Source of the DNA: Devosia sp. 2618
GTDB taxonomy: Bacteria > Pseudomonadota > Alphaproteobacteria > Rhizobiales > Devosiaceae
Length of the DNA stretch: 64,000 bases
NCBI RefSeq assembly: GCF_040546815.1
Contig: NZ_JBEPOO010000001.1
Location: 2,852,001-2,916,000 of the forward strand
Reading direction: 5' to 3'
Shown here: one piece after another, positions 26,811 through 37,810 of the stretch
How the letters are laid out: every line of letters starts with the position of its first letter
How positions within the stretch are numbered: position 1 is the stretch's first letter
Notes under the pieces: model-generated
What the model saw: the letters and a program-made list of their open reading frames with translations, nothing else
Databases searched by the model: none
Told to the model about the DNA's origin: nothing
Made by a program: the position numbers and the translations under genes

Positions 26811-26884
26811 GCGGGTGTATCTCAATGGTAGAGAAGCAGCTTCCCAAGCTGATGACGAGGGTTCGATTCCCTTCACCCGCTCCA
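26811..26884 (+). tRNA. tRNA-Gly (anticodon CCC), CCA encoded
   Basis: The 74-base sequence folds as a cloverleaf. The acceptor stem GCGGGTG pairs with CACCCGC, the D arm is TCTC-AATGGTA-GAGA, and the anticodon loop is TTCCCAA. The T arm is AGGG-TTCGATT-CCCT, followed by discriminator T and an encoded CCA. The outermost anticodon-stem pair is a G-A mismatch, so a covariance check is worthwhile. It stands alone between dcd and tex; the remaining ~230 bases of this gap show no other feature. Confidence 0.93.
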
Positions 26885-27042
26885 ATTTCATGAAACTTGA
26901 ATAGATCACACAACCGGGCGACTGCACGTCCGGTGCGTTGCCTTACCTGCCATTCTCACAATTGAGGAAATCGTGTTGCGGCGGGTGTCACGTCTGGCTC
27001 GGGGCGACTATGGTCGCGGCAGCCGAACCAAGAAGTAGATTC

Positions 27043-29340
<2,298 letters not shown>

Positions 29341-29400
29341 CGGGGTCGACGGCTTTAACCGACCTGACAAGGCCGTTTGCAGGCATCATTCACGCGTAGT

Positions 29401-29414
29401 TTGACTTTTGTCAG
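29401..29414 (+). promoter_or_regulatory. Putative operator TTGAC-N4-GTCAG before the SorC regulator
   Basis: TTGACTTTTGTCAG is an inverted repeat of half-sites TTGAC and GTCA(A/G) with a four-base spacer, 46 bases before the regulator's start. The same half-sites recur at 36433-36447 and 49582-49595. TTGAC also resembles a -35 box, so the call is tentative. Confidence 0.4.
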
Positions 29415-29459
29415 AGTGCATGAATAATGTCGAAAAGGCGGAACTTGGTCAGGAAAACG

Positions 29460-30422
29460 ATGTCGATACGGCCAACGGATCAGATCATTCATCGGGCTGC
29501 GTGGCTGTATTATACGCACGGCATGCGGCAGGACGAAGTGGCCAAGCGGCTCGATATTTCGCGGGCATCGGTCGCCATGTATCTGCGCAAGGCGCGCGAG
29601 ACTGGCATCGTGACGATTTCGACGTCGAGCCAGCTGTTCACCGATGACGTGCTGGCGCGCAAGCTGGAAGACGAACTCGGGCTGCAGGCCGTTTGGATCG
29701 TGCCCGAGGACCGTCAAGCCATCGACCCGGTCGCCGAAATGCCCGTGGTGGCCGCGGCGGTTTTTCTGGAGCTGGTCAAGAAGGGCGATCGCGTTGGCGT
29801 GGCCTGGGGCCGCACCGTTTATCATATCGCCGACGTCATGCCCTATGCCGACCTGCAGGATGTGACCGTGATGCAAATCTGCGGCAACCTAGGCGCGCCC
29901 TACTCCTATCGGCCCGACCAGTGCACGACAGAAATTGCGCGGCGGTTGAACGCGGAAGGCATCAATATTTATGCACCGCTGGTGCTGAGCTCCGAGCGGT
30001 TGGCTGATGAAATCCGCGCCGAACCCGTTATCGAAGAACAACTCGCTTCCATCGCCGATTGCCAGTTGGCGCTTTATTCCGTTGGCGGTGTCGAGGATGA
30101 CAGCCATCTGGTCAAATGCGGTGCGCTGAGCGCTGCTGAAATGCATGCTTTGGGCGAAGCAGGCGCCGTCGGCGTTATCGCCGGGCAGTTGATCGATGCC
30201 GAGGGGCAATTGATGGACTGCGCCTATAACCGCCGCTGCATTTCAGCCGACCTCGCCTCCATTCGCGCCATCCCTAAACGGATGATGGTGGTGCAGGAAG
30301 AAAACAAATTCGAGCCGCTGGTTGCCGCCATCAAGGGGGGCCTGGTCTCCCATTTGGTGGTCACCACCTCGATGGCGCAAAACCTGCTGGCCCGCTGGGC
30401 GCACGAAGCCAAGACCAGTTGA
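29460..30422 (+). CDS. SorC/DeoR-type sugar-binding transcriptional regulator
   Basis: This 320-residue regulator has an N-terminal helix-turn-helix (MRQDEVAKRLDISRASVAMY) and a C-terminal sugar-phosphate-binding SorC domain (VGVAWGRTVYHIADVMP, QICGNLGAPYSYRPDQCTTE, and the terminal VSHLVVTTSMAQNLL). SorC proteins, such as EryD, respond to phosphorylated sugars. The ATG at 29460 has AGGAAAA six bases upstream, better than the ATG at 29427. It lies 67 bases before the aldolase-SDR gene on the same strand and is the only regulator in the 29-50 kb locus, so it probably controls the whole set. Confidence 0.85.
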   Translation: MSIRPTDQIIHRAAWLYYTHGMRQDEVAKRLDISRASVAMYLRKARETGIVTISTSSQLFTDDVLARKLEDELGLQAVWIVPEDRQAIDPVAEMPVVAAAVFLELVKKGDRVGVAWGRTVYHIADVMPYADLQDVTVMQICGNLGAPYSYRPDQCTTEIARRLNAEGINIYAPLVLSSERLADEIRAEPVIEEQLASIADCQLALYSVGGVEDDSHLVKCGALSAAEMHALGEAGAVGVIAGQLIDAEGQLMDCAYNRRCISADLASIRAIPKRMMVVQEENKFEPLVAAIKGGLVSHLVVTTSMAQNLLARWAHEAKTS

Positions 30423-30489
30423 TCCACCCGATCTATTGCCACCCCGGCCCGTCTGTGGGGCCTTTCCGATTTATGCGGGACCGATACGA

Positions 30490-32544
30490 ATGAAAAATCT
30501 CTGGAATGATGCCGAAGCCGAAGCCATGGTGGCCACCTATGCCGCCAAGGGCGTCAATCGCGATCTGGCGCTGCGCACCTACACGACCCGGCTGCTCGGC
30601 GGCGAACCGCGCCTGGTTCTGCATGGTGGCGGCAATACCTCGGTCAAGACCACGGTAACCGATCTGGTCGGCGATAGCTGGGATGTGCTCTGCGTCAAGG
30701 GCAGCGGCTGGGACATGGGCACGATCGAGCCTGAGGGCCTGCCCGCTGTCAAAATCGCGCCGCTGCTCAAGGGCCGCGCGCTCGACAAGCTGTCCGACGC
30801 GAACATGGTGACGTTGCAGCGCGCCAACCTCATCGATCCGGCGTCGCCCAACCCGTCGGTTGAAGCGCTGCTGCATGCCTTCATTCCGCACAAATTCGTC
30901 GATCACACCCATTCGACCGCCATTCTGGCGATTGCCGATCAGGCCGAAAGCCGGGTGATGAGCGAAAAGCTGTTCGGGCCAAAGATGGGTTTTGTGCCCT
31001 ACATCATGCCGGGCTTTGATCTCGCGAAGGCCGCGGCCGACGTCTACGATCAGGACCCGAGTGTTGAAGGCCTGATCCTCGACAAGCATGGCATTTTCAC
31101 CTTCGCCGAAACGGCGAAGGAAGCCTATGACCTGATGATCCACTACGTCACGGTGGCCGAAGACTACGTCAAGCAGAACGGCAAGAACCCGTTCACGCCG
31201 ACTGCACTTCCCTCAAACTTGGCCAAGCCTGCCGATGTTGCCGCCCTGCTGCGCGGTGCGGTCGCGGTTGATCGGGGCGAGGGTCGCTTCGATCGCATGG
31301 TCAGCGAGTTCCGGACCTCCCCGGCCATCCTCGAATTCGTCAATGCCAGCCAGGTCGAAGACATGGCGAGCCGTGGCGTGTCGACGCCCGATCTCTCGAT
31401 CCGCATCAAGACCGGCCCGATGGTGTTGCCCGCGCCCGACGCCGATGCGCTGGACGGCTACAAGCAGATCATCGCAGATCGCGTCGCGGCTTTTGCTGCC
31501 GACTACACCGAGTATTTCAAGGCCAATGACGCGCGCGATGACGTCAAGCGCACCATGCTCGACCCGATGCCGCGCCTGACGCTGGTGCCGGGCCTTGGTA
31601 TGTTCGGTCATGGCCGCACGCTCAAGGATGCCCGCATTGCCGCCGACGTTGGCGAAATGTGGATCGAAGCGGCGCGCGACGCCGAGTCCGTCGGCCGCTT
31701 CCAGCCGGTCAGCCGCCCCGATCTGTTCGATCTCGAATACTGGTCGCTGGAGCAGGCCAAGCTTGCTGGCGCCAAGTCGAAGCCGTTTACCGGTCAGGTT
31801 GCCGTCGTTACCGGTGGTGCCGGGGCCATCGGCGCTGCCACCGCCAAGGCGTTCGCCCAGCAGGGCGCGCATGTCGTGGTGCTCGATCTCGATGCGGCCA
31901 AGGCCGCCGCTGCCGCCAAGGTCGCCGGCAACGGCTCCATTGGTCTTGGCTGCGATGTGACCGACGCAGCGTCGGTACGAGCAGCGTTTGATGCGGCAGT
32001 GGCTACCTATGGCGGCGTCGACATCGTCGTCTCCAATGCCGGCGCTGCCTGGGAAGGGGCGATTGCCACGCTGGACGACGCGCTGCTGCGCAAGAGCTTT
32101 GAGCTCAATTTCTTCGCGCATCAGAGCGTGGCGCAGAACGCGGTTCGCGTGATGAAGCAGCAGGGTACCGGCGGCGTGTTGCTGTTCAATGCCAGCAAGC
32201 AGGCAGTCAATCCAGGCGCCAATTTCGGTGCTTATGGCTTGCCCAAGGCGGCCGCACTGTTCCTGTCGCGCCAGTACGCGCTTGAGCATGGTGTCGATGG
32301 CATTCGCTCCAATGCGGTCAATGCCGACCGCATCCGCTCGGGCCTGCTCAACGACGAAATGATCGCCAACCGCTCATCGGCACGCGGTCTCACCGTCAAG
32401 GACTACATGGCGGGCAATCTGCTCGGGCTTGAAGTCACTGCAGAGGACGTTGCGCAGGCATTCGTGCATCAGGCTTTAGCCGAACGCACCACCGCAGACG
32501 TGACCACGGTCGATGGCGGCAATATCGCTGCCGCAATGCGCTAA
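30490..32544 (+). CDS. Class II aldolase-SDR fusion (bifunctional aldolase/dehydrogenase)
   Basis: The N-terminal ~420 residues are a class II aldolase/adducin domain with the Zn-site pieces LVLHGGGNTSVK, DHTHSTAIL and LDKHGIFTF. The C-terminal ~250 residues are a short-chain dehydrogenase (VAVVTGGAGAIGAATAKAFA, VSNAGAAWEG, catalytic FGAYGLPKAAAL). The fusion is the RhaD type, which in rhamnose catabolism splits a 6-deoxyketose 1-phosphate into DHAP and lactaldehyde and then processes the aldehyde. No rhamnose genes are nearby, while mtnK and mtnA are. 5-Deoxyribulose 1-phosphate or methylthioribulose 1-phosphate is therefore a likely substrate, as for Ald2 in the DHAP shunt. This is inference. 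Confidence 0.85.
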   Translation: MKNLWNDAEAEAMVATYAAKGVNRDLALRTYTTRLLGGEPRLVLHGGGNTSVKTTVTDLVGDSWDVLCVKGSGWDMGTIEPEGLPAVKIAPLLKGRALDKLSDANMVTLQRANLIDPASPNPSVEALLHAFIPHKFVDHTHSTAILAIADQAESRVMSEKLFGPKMGFVPYIMPGFDLAKAAADVYDQDPSVEGLILDKHGIFTFAETAKEAYDLMIHYVTVAEDYVKQNGKNPFTPTALPSNLAKPADVAALLRGAVAVDRGEGRFDRMVSEFRTSPAILEFVNASQVEDMASRGVSTPDLSIRIKTGPMVLPAPDADALDGYKQIIADRVAAFAADYTEYFKANDARDDVKRTMLDPMPRLTLVPGLGMFGHGRTLKDARIAADVGEMWIEAARDAESVGRFQPVSRPDLFDLEYWSLEQAKLAGAKSKPFTGQVAVVTGGAGAIGAATAKAFAQQGAHVVVLDLDAAKAAAAAKVAGNGSIGLGCDVTDAASVRAAFDAAVATYGGVDIVVSNAGAAWEGAIATLDDALLRKSFELNFFAHQSVAQNAVRVMKQQGTGGVLLFNASKQAVNPGANFGAYGLPKAAALFLSRQYALEHGVDGIRSNAVNADRIRSGLLNDEMIANRSSARGLTVKDYMAGNLLGLEVTAEDVAQAFVHQALAERTTADVTTVDGGNIAAAMR

Positions 32545-32592
32545 GAGCACAAGCTTTCGGGGCGCCTCTGGCTCCTCAGTCATCGAAGCTAC

Positions 32593-32626
32593 AACACAGC
32601 CCCCATCGTGGGGGCTGTGTTCGTTT
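32593..32626 (+). terminator. Terminator of the aldolase-SDR gene
   Basis: AACACAGCCCCC (32593-32604) pairs perfectly with GGGGGCTGTGTT (32610-32621) around a five-base loop, followed by CGTTT. The 12-bp stem is strong although the T-run is short. It follows the stop codon by about 50 bases. Confidence 0.7.
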
Positions 32627-32652
32627 GAGCGCGCAGTCGTGCCGCGACCATC

Positions 32653-32685
32653 CCAAAATAAAAAGGGCGACTCGAAGGCCGCCCT
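32653..32685 (-). terminator. Terminator of the ribose-type ABC operon
   Basis: On the minus strand AGGGCG and CGCCCT (32680-32685 and 32664-32669) form a stem with a GC-rich loop, followed by TTTTATTTT. It lies just downstream of the binding-protein stop and is a standard intrinsic terminator. Confidence 0.75.
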
Positions 32686-32709
32686 CAATCTTGATTCTGG
32701 CAGGCGCCG

Positions 32710-33762
32710 TTACTTAGCGGCTGGCAGTGGCATCCAGGCTGGTACGACCACGTCAGCGTGAGCGAACTGGGGCAGCTTGGCGCCGAGTTCTTCCATGTTC
32801 TTGATGTCGTTGTCGTTGAGCTGAGCCTGAGTGATCAGGGTTGGCGGAACGACGACGCTGTGGCCGGGATCTTCGCCAGCCAGCATCATGGCAAGGGCAC
32901 GGACAGAGACCTGACCAACCACTGCTGGGTTGGTTGCAGCGGTTGCCATCCAGGCACTGCCTGGCTCGCGCATTGCGGCAATGTCGGAGGTCGAAATGTC
33001 GGCCGAGTAGATCTTGACGTCAGACGACAGGCCGGCTTCGTCCACGGCGATCTTCACACCCTTGGCGAATTCGTCATAGGGAGCAAACATCACCTGAATG
33101 CCTGGATTGGCCGACAGGACCGAACGGGCCTGGTTGGCGACCGAGTTGGCAATCGGGTTGTCCATGGTGCCGAACATGGCGACTTCATCGATACCGGGAT
33201 ACTTGGCTTTGAACTCTTTCCAGGTCTCGTCGCGGCGGTCGAGTGGCGCGATGCCGGCGACATAGACATAGCCGGCTTTCCACGAGTCGCCATTGTCTGC
33301 GATGGCCTGTTCCAGAGCGAGGCGAGCCAGATCGCGGTCGGACTGTTCGATCTGTGGGATGGCGTCGTTTTCCACGTTCACGTCGAAGGCGACAACCTTG
33401 ATGCCCGCATCGACAGCGCGCTGCGCCGCTTCTTTCATCGACTCGGTCAGGCCGTGCTGGATGATGATGCCATTGACGCCAAGCGCGATGGCCTGATCGA
33501 CCATGTCGGCCTGAAGGGCGGCGTCCTGACGGCTATCGAGCACGCGCAGATCAACGCCCAGTGCCTTTGCCTGGGCCTCCACACCCGACAGGTAGGCCTG
33601 GAAGAAGTCGCCGGTCGACAGATAGCGAACAAGCGCGATCTTGACCTGGCCGGGGTTGTCGAATGGCGCTGGCTTGTCCTGCGCCAAGGCGGCGCCGCTC
33701 AGAGCGGACGCCCCAAGAAGGCCAAGTGCCAGTTTGCCGAGAGTTCTACGAGAAATATGCAT
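32710..33762 (-). CDS. Sugar ABC transporter substrate-binding protein (RbsB-like)
   Basis: This periplasmic protein of 350 residues has a twin-Arg-like signal sequence (ISRRTLGKLALGLLGASALS, cleavage near AQA). The peripla_BP_4/RbsB fold is seen in KIALVRYLSTGDFFQAYLSG, NGIIIQHGLTESMKEAAQRA and GIKVVAFDVNVENDAIPQIE. It is the last gene of an operon ATPase-permease-binding protein. The ligand is probably a pentose or modified pentose; the divergent mtnK operon suggests methylthioribose, 5-deoxyribose or a related free sugar. Confidence 0.88.
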   Translation of the reverse strand: MHISRRTLGKLALGLLGASALSGAALAQDKPAPFDNPGQVKIALVRYLSTGDFFQAYLSGVEAQAKALGVDLRVLDSRQDAALQADMVDQAIALGVNGIIIQHGLTESMKEAAQRAVDAGIKVVAFDVNVENDAIPQIEQSDRDLARLALEQAIADNGDSWKAGYVYVAGIAPLDRRDETWKEFKAKYPGIDEVAMFGTMDNPIANSVANQARSVLSANPGIQVMFAPYDEFAKGVKIAVDEAGLSSDVKIYSADISTSDIAAMREPGSAWMATAATNPAVVGQVSVRALAMMLAGEDPGHSVVVPPTLITQAQLNDNDIKNMEELGAKLPQFAHADVVVPAWMPLPAAK

Positions 33763-33804
33763 TCAGTCATCCTCCACTTGCAGAAATTGAATTGATTGCG
33801 GCTT

Positions 33805-34878
33805 TTACCGCTTGCCTCTCTTGGAGAGTGCAAAGGTAAACACCAGCGCGACGACCAGCACCGCGCCCTTGATGAAATCCTGTGTGTAGTAAGGGGCATT
33901 CATCATGGTGAGGCCCTGCAGCAGCACACCGACGAACACCGCACCGACGGCCGTTCCCAGCGCATTGGGCTTGGCGGCGCCAAGCACGGCAAAGCCGATC
34001 AATGCGGCGGCAACGGAGTCGAGCAGCAGGTTATTGCCTGAGGCGATATCGCCGCGCCCGAGACGGGCCGCCAGCAGGATGCCACCGATCGAGGCAAAGA
34101 CGCCCGAGATGATATAGGCCCAGATCTTGTAGGCATTGACCGGCGCTCCGGCCAATTGCGCGGCGCGCTCATTGGAGCCAACGGCATACATCATGCGGCC
34201 AAAGCGGGTGTATTCGAGGAAGAACCAGATCAGGATGGCCAGCACCACCAGCACCACCACCGAAATCGGCAGCAGATTTGGCAGAAAGAGGTCAAACCGA
34301 TGCCGGCCCAGCGCCAGAAATTCGGGGCTGAATGTGCCGCTGGCGACGGAGCCGTCTGGCATGGACATGCCGGTGGCAATCGAGCGTCCTTCGGTGGGAA
34401 TACGCTGCAGACCGACCAGCAGGAACATCATGCCCAGCGTGGCCAGCAGATCGGGCACGCGCATATATACAATGAGTACGCCATTGATCAGCCCGACAAT
34501 GACACCAACCGCCAGACACACGGCAACGGCCGTTATGGCATCGCCGCCCAGCACGACCATCACATAGGACGACGCCATCATGGCCGTGGTGGCGACCGAA
34601 CCGATGGACAAATCGAAGCCGCCGACGACCAGCGTGGCCGTGACGCCGAGCGCCAAGATGCCGGTGATCGCCACCGACTGGAAAATGAACACCGCGCTTT
34701 GAGGTGACGCAAAGCCTTCGGCGGCAATGCCGAAATAGATGACGAGGCCGGCCAGCAGCGCGAGGAAGCCATAGCGGATCGCGTAGTCGCGCGCGCTCAT
34801 GGTGTTGGTCGAGCGTGATTTGGCCGCTGGCGCTGAGGTATCGGAGGCCATCTTGGTCCCTGTCGTTGAAGTGTCCAT
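33805..34878 (-). CDS. Sugar ABC transporter permease (RbsC-like)
   Basis: This 357-residue inner-membrane protein has about ten hydrophobic spans after a ~30-residue Ser/Thr-rich cytoplasmic leader. RbsC-family marks are TLVVGGFDLSIGSVATTAMM, VPDLLATLGMMFLLVGLQR, the EAA-like loop YAVGSNERAAQLAGAPVN and GRGDIASGNNLLLDSVAAAL. It works with the ATPase encoded immediately upstream, whose stop abuts its start, and with the binding protein downstream. Confidence 0.9.
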   Translation of the reverse strand: MDTSTTGTKMASDTSAPAAKSRSTNTMSARDYAIRYGFLALLAGLVIYFGIAAEGFASPQSAVFIFQSVAITGILALGVTATLVVGGFDLSIGSVATTAMMASSYVMVVLGGDAITAVAVCLAVGVIVGLINGVLIVYMRVPDLLATLGMMFLLVGLQRIPTEGRSIATGMSMPDGSVASGTFSPEFLALGRHRFDLFLPNLLPISVVVLVVLAILIWFFLEYTRFGRMMYAVGSNERAAQLAGAPVNAYKIWAYIISGVFASIGGILLAARLGRGDIASGNNLLLDSVAAALIGFAVLGAAKPNALGTAVGAVFVGVLLQGLTMMNAPYYTQDFIKGAVLVVALVFTFALSKRGKR

Positions 34879-36387
34879 TTAGTTGACCGGGGCGTGCTGT
34901 CCGGCGATTTCCGCCAGCAGCCTGTCCATGTCGATCTCGGCGTTGCGGTGTTCACCGACCAGCGTATGTTCCGACATCACGACGATGCGGTCGGCGATCT
35001 CGAAGGCTTCGTCGAGTTCGGTCAGAAAGACGATGGTCGCCCTGCCCGCAGCGGATGCGCGCAGCTTGCCGGCAATGTCGCGGCGTGCCGCAATGTCGAC
35101 GCCCTGGAAAGGCTCATCGAGAACCAGCACCTTTGCGGGTTGGCTCAGCCAACGGGCGACCATCACTTTCTGCTGGTTACCGCCCGACAGCGTGCTCATG
35201 TCGTCGCGCTCAGTGCGGCAGACGATATCGAGCGCGGCGATCTGCTCGCGAGCACGGGATCGCTCTACCCGACGCTTGGAGACGCCGAAATCGGACAGAC
35301 GCTTAAGGAACGGCAGGCTGATATTTTCGTAGATGTTGAAGTCGGGCACGATGCCGCTGTCGCCACGATCTTTAGCAATCAGGAACACGCCGTGATCGAT
35401 GGCCTGTGCCGTACTGCGCGGGGCATAGGCCTTGCCCATCAGCGTCATCGAGCCGCCGAGCGGGGCGCGGGCACCGAACAGGGTTTCGGCAAAAGCCGTC
35501 TTGCCGACGCCGACAAGGCCCGTGACGGCGACGATTTCGCCATCACCGAGTGCCAGCGAAAATGGCTTGGTACCAGCGGCGATGCGCAGGTTTTCGACCT
35601 GGAACACCGGGGCGCTGGCTTCGCGCACCACAACATTGGTCAGGCTGATCTTCTGGCCCAGCATGGCATTGACCGCGCCCTCATAGTCCAGTGTCGGTCC
35701 TTCGAAGACGCCGGCGATACGTCCGTCACGCAGGCTGACAATGGTGTCGGCGAGGCGGCGGATGTCGGACATGCGGTGCGAGATATAAAGGATGGCAACG
35801 CCGCGCTCGCGCAGGCGGTCGACCAGATCAAACAACCGGTCGGCTTCCGCGCTCGAGAGCGAGCTGGTGGGTTCATCGAGAATGAGGACGCGTGGCTCGT
35901 GCGCCATGGCGCGGGCGATGGCCACCATCTGCCGGTCGGCCAGTGCCAGATCGCTGACATTGGCCTTGAGGTCGACCATCAGGCCCATGCGGTCAGCGAC
36001 GGCCTTGGCCTCGTGTCGCACCCGGCGTGGGTTGAACAACAGGCGCGCGCCGGCCCCGCTGAGGCGGTCGAGCGTGAGATTGGTTGCGACGTCGAGATCG
36101 GCGACGACGCCATCATTGATGTTTTGATGCACCGTCACGACGCCGGCACGAATGGCATCGGCGGGGGTCGCGGGGGCAAAGGCCTCTCCGGCCAAAGTGA
36201 TGGTTCCAGCGTCCAGCCGATACACACCGCTGACGATCTTGACCAACGTGGATTTGCCAGCGCCGTTGGCGCCCATCAGCACCGTGACAGTGCCTGCGCG
36301 CAATGCCAGATCGACCCCACCCAGCACCTGGATCGGACCGAAAGACTTGCGCAGTCCATCAACGCGGAACACGGGTTCTTCGACCAT
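34879..36387 (-). CDS. Sugar ABC transporter ATPase (RbsA-like, two nucleotide-binding domains)
   Basis: This 502-residue protein has two fused ATPase domains. The first has Walker A LMGANGAGKST, a weakly matching signature (SDLALADRQM) and Walker B VLILDEPTSSLS. The second has a degenerate Walker A (GLVGVGKTAF), a good signature LSGGNQQK and Walker B VLVLDEPFQGVD. This asymmetry is normal in the RbsA/XylG family. It is the first gene of its operon, whose promoter must lie in 36388-36538, the region shared with the mtnK operon and containing a palindrome. Confidence 0.92.
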   Translation of the reverse strand: MVEEPVFRVDGLRKSFGPIQVLGGVDLALRAGTVTVLMGANGAGKSTLVKIVSGVYRLDAGTITLAGEAFAPATPADAIRAGVVTVHQNINDGVVADLDVATNLTLDRLSGAGARLLFNPRRVRHEAKAVADRMGLMVDLKANVSDLALADRQMVAIARAMAHEPRVLILDEPTSSLSSAEADRLFDLVDRLRERGVAILYISHRMSDIRRLADTIVSLRDGRIAGVFEGPTLDYEGAVNAMLGQKISLTNVVVREASAPVFQVENLRIAAGTKPFSLALGDGEIVAVTGLVGVGKTAFAETLFGARAPLGGSMTLMGKAYAPRSTAQAIDHGVFLIAKDRGDSGIVPDFNIYENISLPFLKRLSDFGVSKRRVERSRAREQIAALDIVCRTERDDMSTLSGGNQQKVMVARWLSQPAKVLVLDEPFQGVDIAARRDIAGKLRASAAGRATIVFLTELDEAFEIADRIVVMSEHTLVGEHRNAEIDMDRLLAEIAGQHAPVN

Positions 36388-36431
36388 TTGTTCCTCCCCT
36401 GATCACGATGCTAGAGCGCGTCATCATCAAA

Positions 36432-36448
36432 TGTCAAGCATGTTGACA
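36432..36448. promoter_or_regulatory. Palindromic operator between the divergent ABC and mtnK operons
   Basis: TGTCAAGCATGTTGACA is a perfect 6-bp inverted repeat (TGTCAA, TTGACA) with a five-base spacer. It lies between two divergent starts (36387 and 36539), so one regulator could control both. The half-site TTGAC/GTCAA also occurs in inverted pairs at 29401 and 49582. Confidence 0.5.
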
Positions 36449-36486
36449 ATTGACAGAAACCTACCTTACCAAAGGAGAACACTAAG

Positions 36487-36517
36487 GCGCGCAGGCGGCC
36501 AAACCGCCCAAGCGTGC
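36487..36517 (+). promoter_or_regulatory. Two-tier hairpin in the mtnK leader
   Basis: GCGCGC (36487-36492) pairs with GCGTGC (36512-36517), with one G-T wobble, and encloses an inner stem GGCGG-CCAAA-CCGCC (36494-36508). It lies 20 to 50 bases before the mtnK start codon. It matches no riboswitch class I recognise. It may be a small regulatory RNA structure or only a stable leader. Confidence 0.35.
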
Positions 36518-36538
36518 AGATTGCGTCGCGAGGGGGAG

Positions 36539-37810
36539 ATGAGCGAAATTCAAGTTTTTGAAGCACTGACAACCGACACCTTGCCTGTCCGGCTCGGCAC
36601 TCTGCCCACTCTGCAGGATCGCATCGGAGCGGACTCCACGCACTGGAAAGTGCGCGAAGTGGGCGACGGCAACCTCAACCTGGTGTTCATCGTCGAGGGC
36701 GACAACGGCACCGCCATCGTCAAGCAGGCCCTGCCCTATGTCCGCCTGGTCGGCGACAGCTGGCCATTGCCGCTGAAGCGCTCGTTCTTTGAATACAATG
36801 CGCTCATTCGTCAGGAAGCGCGGCACCCCGGCAGCACGCCGCAGATCCTGCATTTCGATGCCGATCAGGCGCTGATCGTCATGGAATTTCTGTCGCCGCA
36901 CATCATTTTGCGGCGCGCGCTGATCGAGGGCCAGCAATTGCCCAAGATCGCCAATGACCTTGGCCTGTTCCTGGCGCGCACGCTGTTCCGCGGCTCGGAC
37001 CTGTCGATGACCGCCCGCGCCCGCAAGGATGACCTGGCGCTGTTCGCCGACAATGCCGAAGTCTGCGACATCACCGAAGCGCTGGTGTTTTCCGAGCCCT
37101 ATTTCGATGCGCCACGCAATCGGCATACCTCGCCGCAACTCGATGGCATTGTCGCTCAGTTGCGCGCCGACCGCGATCTCAAGGTCGAAGCGCAGCGGCT
37201 CAAGCATCTGTTCGCGGCCAATGCCGAAACCATGCTGCATGGTGATCTGCATTCCGGCTCCGTCATGGTCACGCCGGATGAAACCCGCGTCATCGACCCC
37301 GAATTCGCGTTCTACGGCCCTATGGCCTTTGACGTCGGCATGCTGCTCGCCAATTTCTGGATGGCGTATTTCTCGCAGTCCGGCCACGAGGAGACTGGCA
37401 GCCGCGATAGCATGCGCGCCTATCTTCTAGGCGTCATCACCGACACCTGGAGCGTCTTCCGCACCGAGTTCTCGCGCCTCTGGCGCACCGAGCGCACGGG
37501 CATGCTGTATCAGGCTGCGCTTTATGAAGATCAGGGCGACGTGCTTGGCGCCGAACAGGCGCTTGACCATGTCCTGCATCAGATCTGGGTCGATATGCTC
37601 GGGTTCGCCGGTGTGGAAATGCACCGCCGCATTCTCGGGCTCGCTCACAATGCCGATTTTGAGACCATCGCCGATCCGGACCTGCGGGCCCGGTGCGAAA
37701 CCAAGGCGCTCAAACTTGGCCGTCACCTCGCCGTGAACCGGCGTCAAATTTACAGCATGGACGAAGTCAATTCGCTGGCTGAACTGATCGAGAAGGAGAT
37801 CGTGTCTTGA
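36539..37810 (+). CDS. mtnK: S-methyl-5-thioribose kinase
   Basis: MtnK phosphorylates 5-methylthioribose (and probably 5-deoxyribose) at C1. The 423-residue protein has the aminoglycoside-phosphotransferase-like fold: [17 protein letters not shown] in the nucleotide-binding lobe, [20 protein letters not shown], the catalytic [11 protein letters not shown] (~236) and the metal-binding [16 protein letters not shown]. Its length is typical. GAGG lies six bases before the ATG. It is the first gene of a five-gene operon; the mtnA start overlaps its stop. Its presence means free thioribose or deoxyribose can enter, consistent with the divergent ribose-type importer. Confidence 0.94.
   Translation: MSEIQVFEALTTDTLPVRLGTLPTLQDRIGADSTHWKVREVGDGNLNLVFIVEGDNGTAIVKQALPYVRLVGDSWPLPLKRSFFEYNALIRQEARHPGSTPQILHFDADQALIVMEFLSPHIILRRALIEGQQLPKIANDLGLFLARTLFRGSDLSMTARARKDDLALFADNAEVCDITEALVFSEPYFDAPRNRHTSPQLDGIVAQLRADRDLKVEAQRLKHLFAANAETMLHGDLHSGSVMVTPDETRVIDPEFAFYGPMAFDVGMLLANFWMAYFSQSGHEETGSRDSMRAYLLGVITDTWSVFRTEFSRLWRTERTGMLYQAALYEDQGDVLGAEQALDHVLHQIWVDMLGFAGVEMHRRILGLAHNADFETIADPDLRARCETKALKLGRHLAVNRRQIYSMDEVNSLAELIEKEIVS

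Noticed and set aside
30446..30462. Hairpin GGCCC/GGGCC between the SorC gene and the aldolase gene as a terminator
   Set aside because: The stem is only five pairs with three Ts after it; the genes are 67 bases apart and likely co-transcribed.
34894..36402. A 502-codon open frame on the plus strand over the RbsA-like gene
   Set aside because: It is antisense to a gene with clear Walker and signature motifs; the composition is typical of a mirror frame.
36487..36517. mtnK leader as a SAM or MTA-type riboswitch
   Set aside because: No conserved core of a known class could be matched, so it is listed only as a structured leader.
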